A stretch of 64,000 bases of DNA from Pelomonas sp. Root405 (GCF_001425165.1 NZ_LMDU01000012.1:449036-513035), one strand, 5' to 3'. Shown: positions 53,196 to 63,599, counted from the first letter of the stretch. Made by a program: numbers and translations. The notes: generated by a model not told the origin, from the sequence alone.

Positions 53196-54574
53196 TCGCC
53201 GGCCTCGGTGCGGCCGAGCTGCTGGACGCCTTTCGATCACGCGAGCTGTCGCCGGTCGAAGTCATGCAGGCGGTGCTCGCGCATGCCGACGCCCGCGAGG
53301 GTGAGCTGCATGCGCTTAGCGCCGTTGACGCCGAAGGCGCCATGGCCGCCGCCCGCGCGAGCGAGGCGCGTTGGCGCAACGGCAGCGCACTGATGCTGGA
53401 CGGCGTGCCGGTGACGCTCAAGGAGAACATCGCCGTGCCCGGCGCCAGCTACCGCCTCGGCACCGCGGCGACGGCCAACGACGCGCGAGCCGATTTCGAG
53501 GCGCCGCCGGCCGCCCGATTGCGCGAGGCCGGCGCGATTGCCTGGGCCCGTACGACGATGCCGGACTACGGCATGCTCAGCTCGGGCCTGTCCAGCCTCT
53601 ACGCCGAGCCGGCGCGCAACCCCTGGGACACCGCGCTGACGCCGGGCGGGTCCAGTGCCGGTGCCGCTGCCGCTGCGGCGGCGGGTTATGGGCCGCTGCA
53701 CCTGGGCACCGACATCGGCGGCTCCATCCGGTTGCCGGCCGGTTGGTGCGGCCTTGTCGGGCTCAAGCCCAGCCATGGTCGGGTGCCTATCAAACCCGGC
53801 TATGCCGGCCGGGTCGCCGGACCGCTGACGCGCACGGTAGCCGACAGCGCGCTGATGCTGGCCGTGCTGGCCCAGCCGGATGCGCGTGACCCCACGCAGC
53901 TGCCGCCGCAATCGGTTCGACCCCGGGCGCTTGCGCTGCGCGGCTTGCGCATCGGCCTGATGCTCGACGCCGGCTGGGGCGAGGCCGTGGAGCGAGAAGT
54001 GCAGGCCGCCGTCATTGCCGCGGCGCGCACCTTCGAGCAGGCCGGCGTCATCGTCGAGCCGCTGGCGCCTTTCACGACGCGCGAGATGGCCGACGGTATC
54101 GACGCTTTCTGGCGCATGCGCTCCTGGCTCGACATCTCGGCGTTGTCGCCCGAGAAGCGCGCCGAGGTCTTGCCCTACATCCTCGACTGGGTGGCCCCCG
54201 CGGCCGGCTACGACGGCGGCACGGTCTTTCGTGGCTACAGCCAGATGCAGGCGCTGCGCGAGGCGGCCAACGCCGCCTGCGAGCCGTTCGACTTCGTGCT
54301 GTCGCCGGTTTCAGCCATGCCCGCCTACCCGGCCCATCTCGCCAGCCCGCTGCACGACCCGGCGCGGCCTTTCGAGCACATCGCCTTCACGCTGCCGTTC
54401 AACATGAGCGAGCAACCGGCGCTGTCGATCAACGCCGGCTTCACGGCTGCCGGGCTTCCCATCGGCCTGCAAATTGCCGGCCGCCGTTTCGACGATGCCG
54501 GCGTGCTGGCGCTGGGTGCGCTGTGGGAGCAGCTGCGGCCCGCGCAACGTGCGTGGCCATTCGCCGCCGCCTGA
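53192..54574 (+). CDS. amidase-signature-family hydrolase
   Basis: I choose GTG 53192, overlapping the peroxiredoxin stop (GTGA). The product is 460 residues. The catalytic triad is visible: Lys77 (VPVTLKENIA), cis-Ser154 (PGGSSAGAAA) and nucleophile Ser178 (TDIGGSIRLPA), with the right 24-residue Ser-Ser spacing. The enzyme hydrolyses amides of unknown identity. It is not the GatA subunit by sequence or context. Cytoplasmic, no signal. Confidence 0.9.
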   Translation: MIAGLGAAELLDAFRSRELSPVEVMQAVLAHADAREGELHALSAVDAEGAMAAARASEARWRNGSALMLDGVPVTLKENIAVPGASYRLGTAATANDARADFEAPPAARLREAGAIAWARTTMPDYGMLSSGLSSLYAEPARNPWDTALTPGGSSAGAAAAAAAGYGPLHLGTDIGGSIRLPAGWCGLVGLKPSHGRVPIKPGYAGRVAGPLTRTVADSALMLAVLAQPDARDPTQLPPQSVRPRALALRGLRIGLMLDAGWGEAVEREVQAAVIAAARTFEQAGVIVEPLAPFTTREMADGIDAFWRMRSWLDISALSPEKRAEVLPYILDWVAPAAGYDGGTVFRGYSQMQALREAANAACEPFDFVLSPVSAMPAYPAHLASPLHDPARPFEHIAFTLPFNMSEQPALSINAGFTAAGLPIGLQIAGRRFDDAGVLALGALWEQLRPAQRAWPFAAA

Positions 54575-54602
54575 TCGCAACGGCACCGGCTAACCTGCCG
54601 CC

Positions 54603-55883
54603 ATGAACATCGCCGTCATCGGGGGCGGCATCGCCGGCTTGGTGGCCGCGTGGCAGCTGTCGCGGCGCCACGCGGTGACGCTGTTCGAACGCCACGCGAT
54701 GCCCGGCTTCGTCGCCAGCTCGGTGGCGCTTGACGGCGCCGCCGCGGGCCTGCGCGTCGACGTGCCGCTGCGCGTCTTCTACCCTGGCTACTACCCGACG
54801 TTGACGCGGCTGTATGCCGAGCTTGGCGTGTCCACCGAGCCGGTCGACTACGCCACCACCTTCAGCGGCGCTGACGGACGCGCCTATTTCCGCTGGCGCA
54901 ATGCGCGCCTGGGGGGCTGGTCGTTGCCCTATGTGCTGCCGCAGGACGTCGCCAGCGCGCGCGGCTGGCGCATCGCGCAGGGCGCGCTGCGCTTCCAGGC
55001 CCGGGCGCGCGCGGCGCAGGCTGCCGGGCAGCTTGGCGGCGTGAGCATCGGCGAGTTCGTCGCCGCCGAGCGCATCGCCCCCGACTTCGTCGACGGCCTG
55101 CTGCTGCCAGCCATCGCCACCATCGGCACCTGCAGCACGGCCGACGCCCGCGCCTACCCCGCTGCCGTGGTCGCCGGCTACGCCACCGCCGGCGTGGGAC
55201 GCCAGAGCGTGCACCGTGCGCGCGACGGTGCCGACGCGGTGGCCGCCAAGCTGCTGGCCGGCATCGCCCGCGTGCAATGCAGCGCCGGCGTGGTGGCCGT
55301 GCGGCGCCGCAATGGCCAGGTGATGGTGCAGAGCGCCGCAGGTGAAGAGGTCTTCGACCAAGTCGTCTTCGCCACCCAGGCCAACCAGGCCCTGGCCTTG
55401 CTGGCCGACGCGGCGCCAGACGAGGTCGCGGCGCTGGCCGCCTTCCACTACCGCGCGCTGGAGGTGTTGATGCACCGCGACACCGCGCTGATGCCGCAGC
55501 GCCGTGCCGACTGGTCACCGGTGAACGCCCGTGTCTGCGCCGAACACGCGCAACCCGAAAGCACCATCTGGATCAACCGGGTGCAGCCGGCACTGCGCCA
55601 CGCTGCGCCGCTGTTCCAGACCGTGATGCCGCAGCGCTCGCCGCGGGATGACAGCGTCATCGGCCACGCCCGCTTCGAGCGCCCGCTGGTCGACGCCGGC
55701 AGTGCTGCGGCGTTGGCCGCGCTGCAGCAACTGCATGCGCAGCCCGGCCGCCGCGTGTGGTGGTGCGGCTCCTACGCCGAAGCCGGTGTGCCGCTGCTGG
55801 AAAGCGCGGTGCGGTCAGCGCTGGCGGTGGCCGCGCGGGTGGAGGTCTGCGCGGACGCTGAGGCGATGGGCCGCGCGGCGTAA
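54603..55883 (+). CDS. FAD-dependent oxidoreductase, amine-oxidase / carotenoid-desaturase-like
   Basis: It encodes 426 residues starting with the FAD-binding Rossmann motif MNIAVIGGGIAGLVAAWQLS and an acidic second strand (VTLFERH). A C-terminal FAD region reads VWWCGSYAEAGVPLLESAV. This is the NAD(P)/FAD amino-oxidase family (PF01593-like) used for many substrates. It lies 28 bp after the amidase gene, probably in one transcript. Substrate is unknown. Confidence 0.85.
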   Translation: MNIAVIGGGIAGLVAAWQLSRRHAVTLFERHAMPGFVASSVALDGAAAGLRVDVPLRVFYPGYYPTLTRLYAELGVSTEPVDYATTFSGADGRAYFRWRNARLGGWSLPYVLPQDVASARGWRIAQGALRFQARARAAQAAGQLGGVSIGEFVAAERIAPDFVDGLLLPAIATIGTCSTADARAYPAAVVAGYATAGVGRQSVHRARDGADAVAAKLLAGIARVQCSAGVVAVRRRNGQVMVQSAAGEEVFDQVVFATQANQALALLADAAPDEVAALAAFHYRALEVLMHRDTALMPQRRADWSPVNARVCAEHAQPESTIWINRVQPALRHAAPLFQTVMPQRSPRDDSVIGHARFERPLVDAGSAAALAALQQLHAQPGRRVWWCGSYAEAGVPLLESAVRSALAVAARVEVCADAEAMGRAA

Positions 55884-56010
55884 CGGAGTTCACGACCAAG
55901 CCGTCGGCGATGCCAGCCGCGCAACGGGGGCCTGGATTGCGGCACTCTTCAACATTCGCCGGCGTCGGCTGCGGCGATGCTGCGGGCCTGGATTTGCACC
56001 TCGGTTCGCC

Positions 56011-57171
56011 ATGCACCCCCAAGTCATCTCACAGTCGCGCCGGCGCCGGCCCGCGCAGGCCGCGCTGGTCCTTGCCGACCCCAGCGCGGCGAACGAATTG
56101 CGCCTGCCTGGCGGTGCCGAGTCAACTGGCCATTTCGCCAACCCCATCGTCGCCCCGGCGGTGCCCGCGGGGTCGGCCGATCCATCAGTGGTGCATGCCA
56201 ACGGGCACTACTACTACTGCCGCAGCGTCGATGACCGCTTCCTCGGCGTGGCGCGCGCCGAGCGCTTGCAGGACATCGGCCAGGCCGAGATGGTCAGCGT
56301 GTTCGAGCCCGAGGCCGGCACGCGCTGGAGCGCCGAGATCTGGGCCCCCGAGCTGCAGTTCGTGCGCGGCCGCTGGTACATCTATTTCGCCGCCAGCGAC
56401 GGCGACAACCGCAACCACCGCATGTACGTGCTGGAGGCCAAGACCGACGATCCGCAAGGCGAATACGTCTTCAAGGGCCAGATCACCGACCCCACGGACC
56501 GCTGGGCCATCGACGGCATCGCGGTCGAGAGCGCTGGCGAGCTGTACTTTGTCTGGTCGGGCTGGCGCGACGACGACGATGGCTTCCCGCAGGTGCTCTA
56601 CATCGCGGCGATGAGCAACCCATGGACGATCAGCGGCGAACGCCACGAGATCGCTGCGCCGGACCTGGCCTGGGAATGCCAGGGCGCGCCGCTGCTGGAG
56701 GGCCCGGCTGTCCTCTACGGTGACAGCGGCCTGTTCATCACCTACTCGGCCAGCGCCAGCTGGACCGACCATTACGCCGTGGGACTGCTGCGCCATGACG
56801 GCGGCGACATCCTGTCGGCGGCCTCCTGGCACAAAAGCCCCACGCCGGTCTTCGCGGCGCAGCCCGAGCACGGCGTGTTCGGCCCCGGACACAACAGCTT
56901 CGTCAAGTCACCCGATGGCAGCGAGGACTGGATCGTCTATCACGCCATCGACCGCTCCGGCGGCGGCTGGTCGCGGCGGAGCGTGCGCGCCCAGCGTTTC
57001 GACTGGACGGCAGACGGCCTGCCGATGCTGGGTGCGCCGGTCGCGCCCGGCCTGCTGATGCCCGAACCGGCACGACTGGCGGTGAGCCCCGCGCCCGTCG
57101 CAGATGCTCCCGCAGGCGCCGTCCTTCACGACGCGGCGCAGGCTGCCGCGGTGGCGCTGGCGCTGGCCTGA
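56011..57171 (+). CDS. glycoside hydrolase family 43 protein
   Basis: It encodes 386 residues from ATG 56011. The five-bladed propeller motifs include NPIVAPAVPAGSADPSVV (catalytic-base Asp region), RWSAEIWAPELQFVRGRWY, WAIDGIAVES, and WECQGAPLLEGPAVLY (general-acid Glu region), then GPGHNSFVKSPDG. It resembles GH43 arabinofuranosidases/xylosidases. No signal peptide is seen, so it would act inside the cell unless the start is wrong. The 127 bases before it contain no gene. Confidence 0.88.
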   Translation: MHPQVISQSRRRRPAQAALVLADPSAANELRLPGGAESTGHFANPIVAPAVPAGSADPSVVHANGHYYYCRSVDDRFLGVARAERLQDIGQAEMVSVFEPEAGTRWSAEIWAPELQFVRGRWYIYFAASDGDNRNHRMYVLEAKTDDPQGEYVFKGQITDPTDRWAIDGIAVESAGELYFVWSGWRDDDDGFPQVLYIAAMSNPWTISGERHEIAAPDLAWECQGAPLLEGPAVLYGDSGLFITYSASASWTDHYAVGLLRHDGGDILSAASWHKSPTPVFAAQPEHGVFGPGHNSFVKSPDGSEDWIVYHAIDRSGGGWSRRSVRAQRFDWTADGLPMLGAPVAPGLLMPEPARLAVSPAPVADAPAGAVLHDAAQAAAVALALA

Positions 57172-57177
57172 CGCCGT

Positions 57178-57657
57178 TCAGGCGCGGGCCGGCGGCTCTT
57201 GCGGCGGCAACCCCGCCGCGATCAGGTCGGCGTTGACCAGGGCCCAGGCGGCGTCGAAGCTGTCGGCGCGGCGCACCGGGCGGCTGGCGCGCCAGATGTC
57301 CATCAGCGCGGGCAGGCGCTCGATGCCCGGGATGCCGGGGCGCACCAGGAAGACGGTGGACAGGGCGACGATGCCGCGCGACGCAAAGCTGTCGATGCTG
57401 GCGCGCAGCTGCGCCAGCGCGTCGCCGTCCATCTGCATGCTGCCGCGGATCTCCAGCAGGTCGCCGAAGCGCCGGTCAACCGGCAACCGCTTGCCGGCCA
57501 GGGCGATGGCGCGCTGCGTGGCGGCCATCAGCTCGGCGTCGAAGGGGCCTTCGGCGATGGACAGCATGACGCGGCCATAGACGCCGACGCTGACGCGACC
57601 GAAGCTCGTCCTGGGCGCGCTTCGGCGGGATGGCGGCAATGCGGGCGTCGGGCTCAT
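57178..57657 (-). CDS. hypothetical protein, SpoIIAA/STAS-like size
   Basis: It encodes 159 residues without signal or membrane segment. The readable core is VYGRVMLSIAEGPFDAELMAATQRAI, split by LPVDRRFGDLLEIRGSMQMD and IVALSTVFLVRPGIPGIE. The alternation of strands and helices could be an alpha/beta fold like STAS or SpoIIAA, but I do not recognise a family. The 3' end lies six bases from the stop of the convergent GH43 gene; the gene is divergent from a glutathione transferase gene. Confidence 0.65.
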   Translation of the reverse strand: MSPTPALPPSRRSAPRTSFGRVSVGVYGRVMLSIAEGPFDAELMAATQRAIALAGKRLPVDRRFGDLLEIRGSMQMDGDALAQLRASIDSFASRGIVALSTVFLVRPGIPGIERLPALMDIWRASRPVRRADSFDAAWALVNADLIAAGLPPQEPPARA

Positions 57658-57698
57658 GATGCGTGATGATTTTGCACGCTCAATGAAGGAGTCAGGAC

Positions 57699-58319
57699 AT
57701 GTTGACTTTGTACGGCACCAAGGGCTCGGGTTCCGCCATCATCGAGGCGGCCCTGGCCCGCGCCGGCCTGGCCTACACGGGCGTCGACGCGGCGTCGTGG
57801 AACCCCGGCCCGGGCCTGGATGAACTGCTGCGCGTGAACCCGCTGGGCCAGATTCCGACGCTGCTGCTGGCCGACGGCACCGTCATGACGGAGAGCGCGG
57901 CCATCCTCATCCACCTGGGTCTGACGGTGTCGCCCGGGCTGCTGCTGCCCGCCGACGTCGGCGCGCGTGCGCGTGCGCTGCGCGGCCTGGTCTACATCGC
58001 CGCCAACTGCTATGCGGCCATCAGCATCCTCGACTACCCGGAGCGCTGGTGCGAGCCCTGCGACGACGCGATGAAGGCCCAGATCCGCGCCGGCACGCGG
58101 GCGCGGCTGCATGAACATTGGCGGCTGTTTGCCGACCAGTTCGAGATCGGCTTCGATGCCGGCTCTCCTGGCGCGCTGGAGCTGATGGCCACGGTGGTGT
58201 CACGCTGGTCGGGCGCGCGCGCCCATCTGCAGACCGAGCGCCCGAGCTTCCATGCGCAGTTGGTGCGCGTGGAGCAGCACCCCGAGGTCGCCGCCGTGTT
58301 CCAGCGGCACTGGCCCTGA
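57699..58319 (+). CDS. glutathione S-transferase family protein
   Basis: It encodes 206 residues. The N-terminal thioredoxin-like domain reads MLTLYGTKGSGSAIIEAALA with Ser9-Gly-Ser near the active site, then NPLGQIPTLLLADGTVMTESAAI, a clear glutathione-site signature. The C-terminal domain is all helical. AAGGAG lies before the start. Its stop abuts the stop of the convergent second GST gene. Confidence 0.88.
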   Translation: MLTLYGTKGSGSAIIEAALARAGLAYTGVDAASWNPGPGLDELLRVNPLGQIPTLLLADGTVMTESAAILIHLGLTVSPGLLLPADVGARARALRGLVYIAANCYAAISILDYPERWCEPCDDAMKAQIRAGTRARLHEHWRLFADQFEIGFDAGSPGALELMATVVSRWSGARAHLQTERPSFHAQLVRVEQHPEVAAVFQRHWP

Positions 58320-58946
58320 TCAATAGACCGGGTCAGCCAGCTTTTCTTTGGCGACGACGCGCTGCGTGGCCGGCCGGTCGAACACCCGCTTGAGGTAGGC
58401 GCCCAGTGCGGGCCGCGTCTTCGCCGGCAGGGCCTGCATGCGCGTCCAGCGGCACAACATGAAGGCCAGCGGGTCGACGGCGGTGTAGTGCTCGCCGAGG
58501 AACCACGGGCCGCCATGGCGGGCCAGTTCCGCCTCCATCTGGTCCAGCATCGGCGCAACCTGGGCCTCGGCCCGCGCCTTGACCTCATCGGCGTCGCTGG
58601 CCATGCGGTCCGGGTAGAAGTAGTGGATCAGCATGGCCTGCAGCGTGTTGGTCAGCCAGACCATCCACTTGTAGTACTGGGCCCGCTCGGCCGTGCCGAC
58701 AGCGGGCGCAAAACCGGCGTGGCAATCGGCCAGGTGCATCAGGATGGCGGCGGTCTCGTAGAGCACCACGTCGCCATCGACGAGCGTGGGGATCAGCCCG
58801 TTGGGGTTGAGCTTCAGGTACTCGGGCGACTTGTGGCCGTTGTTGGCGCGGTCGACCTCGCGCAGCGTGAAGGGCACGCCCATCTCTTCGAGCAGGATAT
58901 GGGGCGCGAAGCTGGCGTTGCTGGGGAAGTAGTGCAGTTCGATCAT
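58320..58946 (-). CDS. glutathione S-transferase
   Basis: The start at 58946 (MIELHYFPSNASFAPHILLE) gives 208 residues; a start 13 codons upstream is less likely. Glutathione-site motif NPNGLIPTLVDGDVVLYETAAIL; Ser12 may be catalytic (as in beta-class, which often has Cys/Ser). The C-terminal helical domain has YTAVDPLAFMLCRW. A second, distinct GST lies immediately convergent. Substrate unknown. Confidence 0.9.
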   Translation of the reverse strand: MIELHYFPSNASFAPHILLEEMGVPFTLREVDRANNGHKSPEYLKLNPNGLIPTLVDGDVVLYETAAILMHLADCHAGFAPAVGTAERAQYYKWMVWLTNTLQAMLIHYFYPDRMASDADEVKARAEAQVAPMLDQMEAELARHGGPWFLGEHYTAVDPLAFMLCRWTRMQALPAKTRPALGAYLKRVFDRPATQRVVAKEKLADPVY

Positions 58947-58974
58947 GACGTGACGGCGGGCGAAGCCCTGAACT

Positions 58975-59955
58975 CTACGTCGCACAGCCGGCCTCGGGCC
59001 GCGCGCCCGCCGCGCGATAGCGCACGGCTGTCATCTCCGCCAGGATGCTCAGTGCGATCTCCGGCGGCGTGCGCGCGCCGATGTCCAGGCCGACGGGGCC
59101 GTGCAGGCGGTCCAGCTCGGCGTCGGTCAGCCCGAAATGCTCGGCCAGCCGCGCGCGCCGCTTGGCCTGGTTGACGCGCGAGCCGATGGCGCCGACGTAG
59201 AAGGCCGCGCTTTTCAGTGCCTCCATCAGCGCCAGGTCGTCAAGCTTGGGGTCGTGGGTCAGCGCAACGATGGCCGTCGCGCCATCGGGTTTGAAGGCGG
59301 TGACGACATCGTCGGGCATGTCGCGCGTCAGCGCGACGCTGGCGAGCGCAAAGCCGTCGGCGTACTCGGCGCGCGGGTCGCAGACCGTCACGCCATAGCC
59401 CAGCGCCAGCGCCATCTGCGCAAGGTAGTCGGTCATCTGGCCGGCACCGATGACGAGCAGCCGCCACTGCGGGCCATGGTGGCTGACGAGTTGGGTGTCG
59501 GTCAGCGTCAAGGTGTCGGCACCGGCCTCGGCGTCGGCGAGCGTGACGGCACCCGTCGCCAGGTCCAGCGTGCGGCGCACGCGCTCGCCACGGGTCAGGC
59601 GGGTCAGCAGCTCGTCCACGCCCGACTGCGGCCCCAGCGGCTCCAGCAGCAGCTCCAGCGTGCCGCCGCAAGGCAGGCCGAAGCGGCGCGCCTCCTCGGC
59701 CCCAACGCCATAACGCAGCGGTGTCGGCATGGCGATGGCCAGGCTGCCGGCGCGCAGCTGGGCGACGAGGTCATCCTCGATGCAGCCGCCCGAGACTGAG
59801 CCGGTGATCAGGCCGTCGTCGCGCACGGCGACGAGCGAGCCGACCGGCCGCGGCGCCGAGCCCCAGGTGCGCGTGATCGTGCCCAGCACGACGCCACGTG
59901 CCTCGGCCCGCCAGCCGGCGGCCGTGCGCAGCACGCTCAGGTCCAGGTTGTCCAT
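58975..59955 (-). CDS. xdhC: XdhC-family molybdenum-cofactor maturation protein
   Basis: It encodes 326 residues. The XdhC/CoxI N-terminal domain shows VLGTITRTWGSAPRPVGSLV, GSVSGGCIEDDL and GLPCGGTLELLLEPL; the Rossmann domain follows (LLVIGAGQMTDYLAQMA, VCDPR, YVGAIGSR, GLDIGARTPPEIALSIL). XdhC sulfurates and inserts molybdenum cofactor into xanthine-dehydrogenase-type enzymes. The IorAB-type subunits just downstream on the other strand are the likely clients. Confidence 0.93.
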   Translation of the reverse strand: MDNLDLSVLRTAAGWRAEARGVVLGTITRTWGSAPRPVGSLVAVRDDGLITGSVSGGCIEDDLVAQLRAGSLAIAMPTPLRYGVGAEEARRFGLPCGGTLELLLEPLGPQSGVDELLTRLTRGERVRRTLDLATGAVTLADAEAGADTLTLTDTQLVSHHGPQWRLLVIGAGQMTDYLAQMALALGYGVTVCDPRAEYADGFALASVALTRDMPDDVVTAFKPDGATAIVALTHDPKLDDLALMEALKSAAFYVGAIGSRVNQAKRRARLAEHFGLTDAELDRLHGPVGLDIGARTPPEIALSILAEMTAVRYRAAGARPEAGCAT

Positions 59956-60022
59956 CGTTGCGAATTCCTCCTTGGCGAGGGCGCGAGCCTAATCGCCCGC
60001 GACATCCGGCAGGCAGCTGGGG

Positions 60023-60691
60023 TCAAGCGACGGGGCGCTCGCCTTCCTGTGCCGCCACCACCGCCTCGCGCCACAGTCGCGCGGGAATGAAGGTGCGCAG
60101 CTGCTCCATGGCCTTGTCGATCATGGCAGGGTGCAGGCCATGGTCCAGGTGGGGCAGCAGGTCGGCGGTCACGTCGGCGCCCAGATCGACCAGGGACTGC
60201 GCGGCATCCACCAGATGCCGGTAAGGAAAACGCTGGTCCGCCAGGCCATGCAGCAGGTGCACGCAAACGTCTTGCGGCGCATGCTCCGGCCTCGCCAGGT
60301 AGCCGCCGGCAAAGGCCAGCACGCGGCCGACGAGCCGGGCTTCGGCCTGAACGGCCTCCAGCGCCAGCAGCGCCCCGTCGCCCACGCCGGCCACGGCGAC
60401 GCGCTGCCAGGGCAGGTCCAGCTTGCCGGCCGCGAGGCGCAGCCGCTCGATCAAGGGCGGCAGCGCCGCGTCGACGCCTTCGGCGTTCGGCGCCGCGCCC
60501 GCCCACCAGCGGCAGCGGCCTTCGGCATCACGCAGCGGCGGGTGCAGGTTGAGCGTCGCGCACTGCGGATACTGGGCATGCAGCGCGGCGGCCAGGGGCG
60601 CCATCGTGTCGGGGCCGTCGGGGGCAAGGCCGCTGTCGGGCAGCAGCACGAACAGCAGGTCAGGTGCTGTTGCAACTAGGGGCTGGCTCAT
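60023..60691 (-). CDS. alpha/beta-hydrolase-fold protein lacking the nucleophile serine
   Basis: It encodes 222 residues from ATG 60691. The fold resembles carboxylesterase/YpfH proteins: [27 protein letters not shown], then the elbow region [28 protein letters not shown] (acid) and [10 protein letters not shown] (His). The elbow reads GVGDG, so Gly replaces the catalytic Ser; the Asp and His positions remain. It may be catalytically dead or use another residue. It lies between xdhC (same strand) and the divergent iorA gene. Confidence 0.75.
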   Translation of the reverse strand: MSQPLVATAPDLLFVLLPDSGLAPDGPDTMAPLAAALHAQYPQCATLNLHPPLRDAEGRCRWWAGAAPNAEGVDAALPPLIERLRLAAGKLDLPWQRVAVAGVGDGALLALEAVQAEARLVGRVLAFAGGYLARPEHAPQDVCVHLLHGLADQRFPYRHLVDAAQSLVDLGADVTADLLPHLDHGLHPAMIDKAMEQLRTFIPARLWREAVVAAQEGERPVA

Positions 60692-60754
60692 GCGGGGATT
60701 GTCGACCGTGACGGCTATCCTGGCGCGTTCTTTCCCCGACCCCGACCGCTTGCG

Positions 60755-61222
60755 ATGGATCTGAAAGTAAACGGCCAGATCATGACCTTGCCCGAGGTGG
60801 CGGGCGACCCGGCCATGCCGCTGCTGTGGGTGCTGCGGGACGGCCTGGACCTGACCGGCACCAAGTTCGGCTGCGGCATCGCGGCCTGTGGCGCCTGCAC
60901 GGTCCATGTCGACGGCCAGGCGGTGCGCGCCTGCGTCACGCCGCTGGGCGCCGTCGCCGGCAAGGCCGTCACGACCATCGAAGGGCTGGCCGGCAAGGAC
61001 CAGCCGCATGCACTGCAATTGGCCTGGCTGGCCGAACAGGTGCCGCAATGCGGCTATTGCCAGAGCGGCATGTTGATGGCCGCCGCGGCGCTGCTGGCGC
61101 GCAACAGCAAGCCCAGCGATGCCGACATCGACGCGGCCATGACCAACCTCTGCCGCTGCGGCACTTACCCGCGCGTGCGCGCTGCCATCAAGCAAGCCGG
61201 CGCCGCGGTGAAGAAGAAATGA
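60755..61222 (+). CDS. (2Fe-2S) subunit of a molybdenum hydroxylase, IorA-like
   Basis: It encodes 155 residues. Two 2Fe-2S clusters: plant-type Cys40, 45, 48, 60 ([17 protein letters not shown]) and the helical cluster Cys99, 102, 133, 135 ([17 protein letters not shown]). This is the small subunit of isoquinoline-1-oxidoreductase-like enzymes. The stop overlaps the large-subunit start (ATGA). Works with the cytochrome or quinone acceptor outside the window. Confidence 0.95.
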   Translation: MDLKVNGQIMTLPEVAGDPAMPLLWVLRDGLDLTGTKFGCGIAACGACTVHVDGQAVRACVTPLGAVAGKAVTTIEGLAGKDQPHALQLAWLAEQVPQCGYCQSGMLMAAAALLARNSKPSDADIDAAMTNLCRCGTYPRVRAAIKQAGAAVKKK

Positions 61223-63549
61223 AGCGGCGCAGCTTGCTGCTCAGCGGGCTGGGTGCGGCCGGCGCGCTGATCGTCGGCTGGGGCGTGCTGCCGCCACGCT
61301 CGCGGCTGGGCGATGCGCGCACGCTGGTGCCGGTCGACGGCGAGGTGGGGCTGAACGGCTGGATCAAGGTCGCCGCCGACGGCAGCGTGCTGCTGGCCAT
61401 GCCGCGTAGCGAGATGGGCCAGGGCGTGCACACGGCGTTGGCCCAACTCGTGGCGGAGGAACTGGACGTGCCGCTGGCCACCGTGCGCCTGACGGCGGCC
61501 GGGCATGACGCCATCTACGGCAATGTCGCGGCGTTCGCAGGCAGCCTGCCCTTCGGCCCGCGCGACCACGGGCGCGGCGCCTTCAAGCTGTCGGCCTGGG
61601 TCACCGCCAAGCTGGCACGCGAGCTGGGCCTGAACCTGACCGGCGGGTCGTCGACGACGGCGGATGCCTGGGCCCCGCTGCGCCTGGCGGCCGCGACGGC
61701 GCGTGCGCAGCTGCTCGGCGCCGCGGGGCTCAAGCACAGGCTGCCGGTGGCCGAGCTGATGGTCAAGGACGGTGTCATCCACCATGCCAGCGGCGCACTC
61801 GACCACTACGGCAGCCTGGCCGCCCAGGCCGCGCTGACGCCGCCCGGCAAGGTCAGGCTGAAGGACCGTGGCCAGTGGACGCAGATCGGCAAGGCGCTGC
61901 CGCGCATCGACCTGGCGGCCAAGGTCAATGGCAGCGCGCGTTACGGGCTGGACGTGCGTGAGCCGGGCCAGGTCTTCGCGGCCATCCGCCACTGCCCGAT
62001 GCTGGGCGGTGGACTGGGCCCGGCCAATGTCGACGCGGTACGCGCGCGGTCCGGTGTGCTGCGCGTGGTGGCGTTAGGGACGATGGCAGGCTCGACGGCG
62101 GCGTACGCCGTGGTCGCGCGCACGACCTGGCATGCAAGCGAGGCCGCCAAGGCGCTGGAGGTGGCTTGGCAGGCGCCGCCGGGCGGGCGGGTCGACTCCA
62201 AGGCCATCCTCGCGGCGTTGGAGGGCGAGGCGCGCCGTGCCCATGAAGCGGGGGACGGCTTTGCCTTCCTGGCGCAGGGCGACGCCAAGGCGGCACTGGT
62301 GGGCGCTGCGTCCCGGCTGGAGGCCATCTACAGCGCGCCCTATCTGGCCCATGCGACGCTGGAGCCGATGAATTGCACGGCGCAGGTGCGCGAGGGTCAT
62401 GTCACCGTCTGGGCGCCCACCCAGGTGCCAGTTTTTGCCCGCGACGTCGCTGCACGTGTGGCCGGCGTGGCGCCGGAGGACGTGACGGTGCATGTGAACT
62501 ACCTCGGCGGCGGCTTCGGCCGGCGGCTGGACGTCGACTTCATCGGCCAGGCGGTGCGCGTCGCTATCGAGATGGGCGGCCTGCCGGTGCAGCTCGTCTG
62601 GTCGCGCGAAGAGGACATGACGCACGACTTCTATCGCCCTGCCGAGGTCGCCGTGCTGCAGGGCGGGTTGAATGCGTCGGGCCGGCCGGTGGCGCTGTCC
62701 ATCACCAACGCCGCGGACGCCGTGCTGCCGCGCTGGGCCGAGCGCGTCATGCCCGGCCTGGCGCCGGCGCTGGATGTGCTGAACCGCAATGCCTTCCCTG
62801 ATGGCCGTGCGATGGCGGCCCTGTTCATGCGAGGCGACGCGCCGGACAAGACGGCGTCGGAGGGGTTGTTCGACCTCGGCTATGCCATTCCCAACATGCG
62901 CATCGCGCACCAGCCCACGCGCAGTGGCGTGCCGGTCGGCATGTGGCGCTCGGTCGGCCATTCGCATCACGCCTTCTTCAAGGAAGGCTTCATCGACGAG
63001 CTGGCCCACGCGGCCCAAGCCGACCCGGTGGCTTTTCGCCTGGCGTTGCTGGACGGCCTGCCGCGCCACCAGGCGGTGCTGCAGCGCGCCGCCGACGCCG
63101 CGGAATGGGGTCGGCCGCTGCCGGCCGGCGTGGCGCGCGGCGTGGCCGTTCACGAGAGCTTCGGCAGCATCGTGGCCCAGGTGGTGGAGGTCGTGAACGA
63201 CCGCGGCAGGCCTGGCGTGCGCCGTGTCGTCTGCGCGATGGACTGCGGCACCGTCGTCAACCCCGGCATCGTCGTGCGCCAGGTCGAAAGCGGCATCGTC
63301 TTCGGCCTGACGGCGGCGCTCTGGGGCCGCATCGACATCGTCGGCAGCGAGGTGCAGCAGAAGAACTTCCCGGACCAGCCGCTGCTGACGCTGGCCCAGT
63401 GCCCGGCCATCGAGACGCATCTGATGGCCAGCGAAGGACCGCCGACGGGCGTCGGTGAGCCGGCCACGCCGCCTGTGGCACCGGCGGTCGCGAATGCCTG
63501 GTTCGCGCTGACCGGTGAGCGTCGGCGCAGCCTGCCGTTGATCGACTGA
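61219..63549 (+). CDS. molybdopterin-binding subunit, IorB-like aldehyde/isoquinoline oxidoreductase
   Basis: It encodes 776 residues; ATG 61219 overlaps the IorA-like stop. It begins with a twin-arginine-like signal ([20 protein letters not shown]), so it may be exported by Tat with the small subunit. Molybdopterin motifs: [58 protein letters not shown] and the active-site Glu in [14 protein letters not shown]. Two MPT-binding domains arranged as in IorB. Substrate may be an aldehyde or N-heterocycle; not fixed by sequence. It has its own maturation factor XdhC nearby. Confidence 0.92.
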   Translation: MKRRSLLLSGLGAAGALIVGWGVLPPRSRLGDARTLVPVDGEVGLNGWIKVAADGSVLLAMPRSEMGQGVHTALAQLVAEELDVPLATVRLTAAGHDAIYGNVAAFAGSLPFGPRDHGRGAFKLSAWVTAKLARELGLNLTGGSSTTADAWAPLRLAAATARAQLLGAAGLKHRLPVAELMVKDGVIHHASGALDHYGSLAAQAALTPPGKVRLKDRGQWTQIGKALPRIDLAAKVNGSARYGLDVREPGQVFAAIRHCPMLGGGLGPANVDAVRARSGVLRVVALGTMAGSTAAYAVVARTTWHASEAAKALEVAWQAPPGGRVDSKAILAALEGEARRAHEAGDGFAFLAQGDAKAALVGAASRLEAIYSAPYLAHATLEPMNCTAQVREGHVTVWAPTQVPVFARDVAARVAGVAPEDVTVHVNYLGGGFGRRLDVDFIGQAVRVAIEMGGLPVQLVWSREEDMTHDFYRPAEVAVLQGGLNASGRPVALSITNAADAVLPRWAERVMPGLAPALDVLNRNAFPDGRAMAALFMRGDAPDKTASEGLFDLGYAIPNMRIAHQPTRSGVPVGMWRSVGHSHHAFFKEGFIDELAHAAQADPVAFRLALLDGLPRHQAVLQRAADAAEWGRPLPAGVARGVAVHESFGSIVAQVVEVVNDRGRPGVRRVVCAMDCGTVVNPGIVVRQVESGIVFGLTAALWGRIDIVGSEVQQKNFPDQPLLTLAQCPAIETHLMASEGPPTGVGEPATPPVAPAVANAWFALTGERRRSLPLID

Positions 63550-63557
63550 ATGAAAAA

Positions 63558-63586
63558 AGCCGGCGCTCGCGAGGCGGGCGCCGGCT
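63558..63586. terminator. bidirectional terminator
   Basis: AGCCGGCGC (63558-63566) pairs with GCGCCGGCT (63578-63586). The A-run at 63553-63558 gives a T-run on the minus strand, so it is strongest for the small Cys-rich gene; it also lies after the IorB-like stop. Confidence 0.75.
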
Positions 63587-63599
63587 CGTCAGGCCTGCT

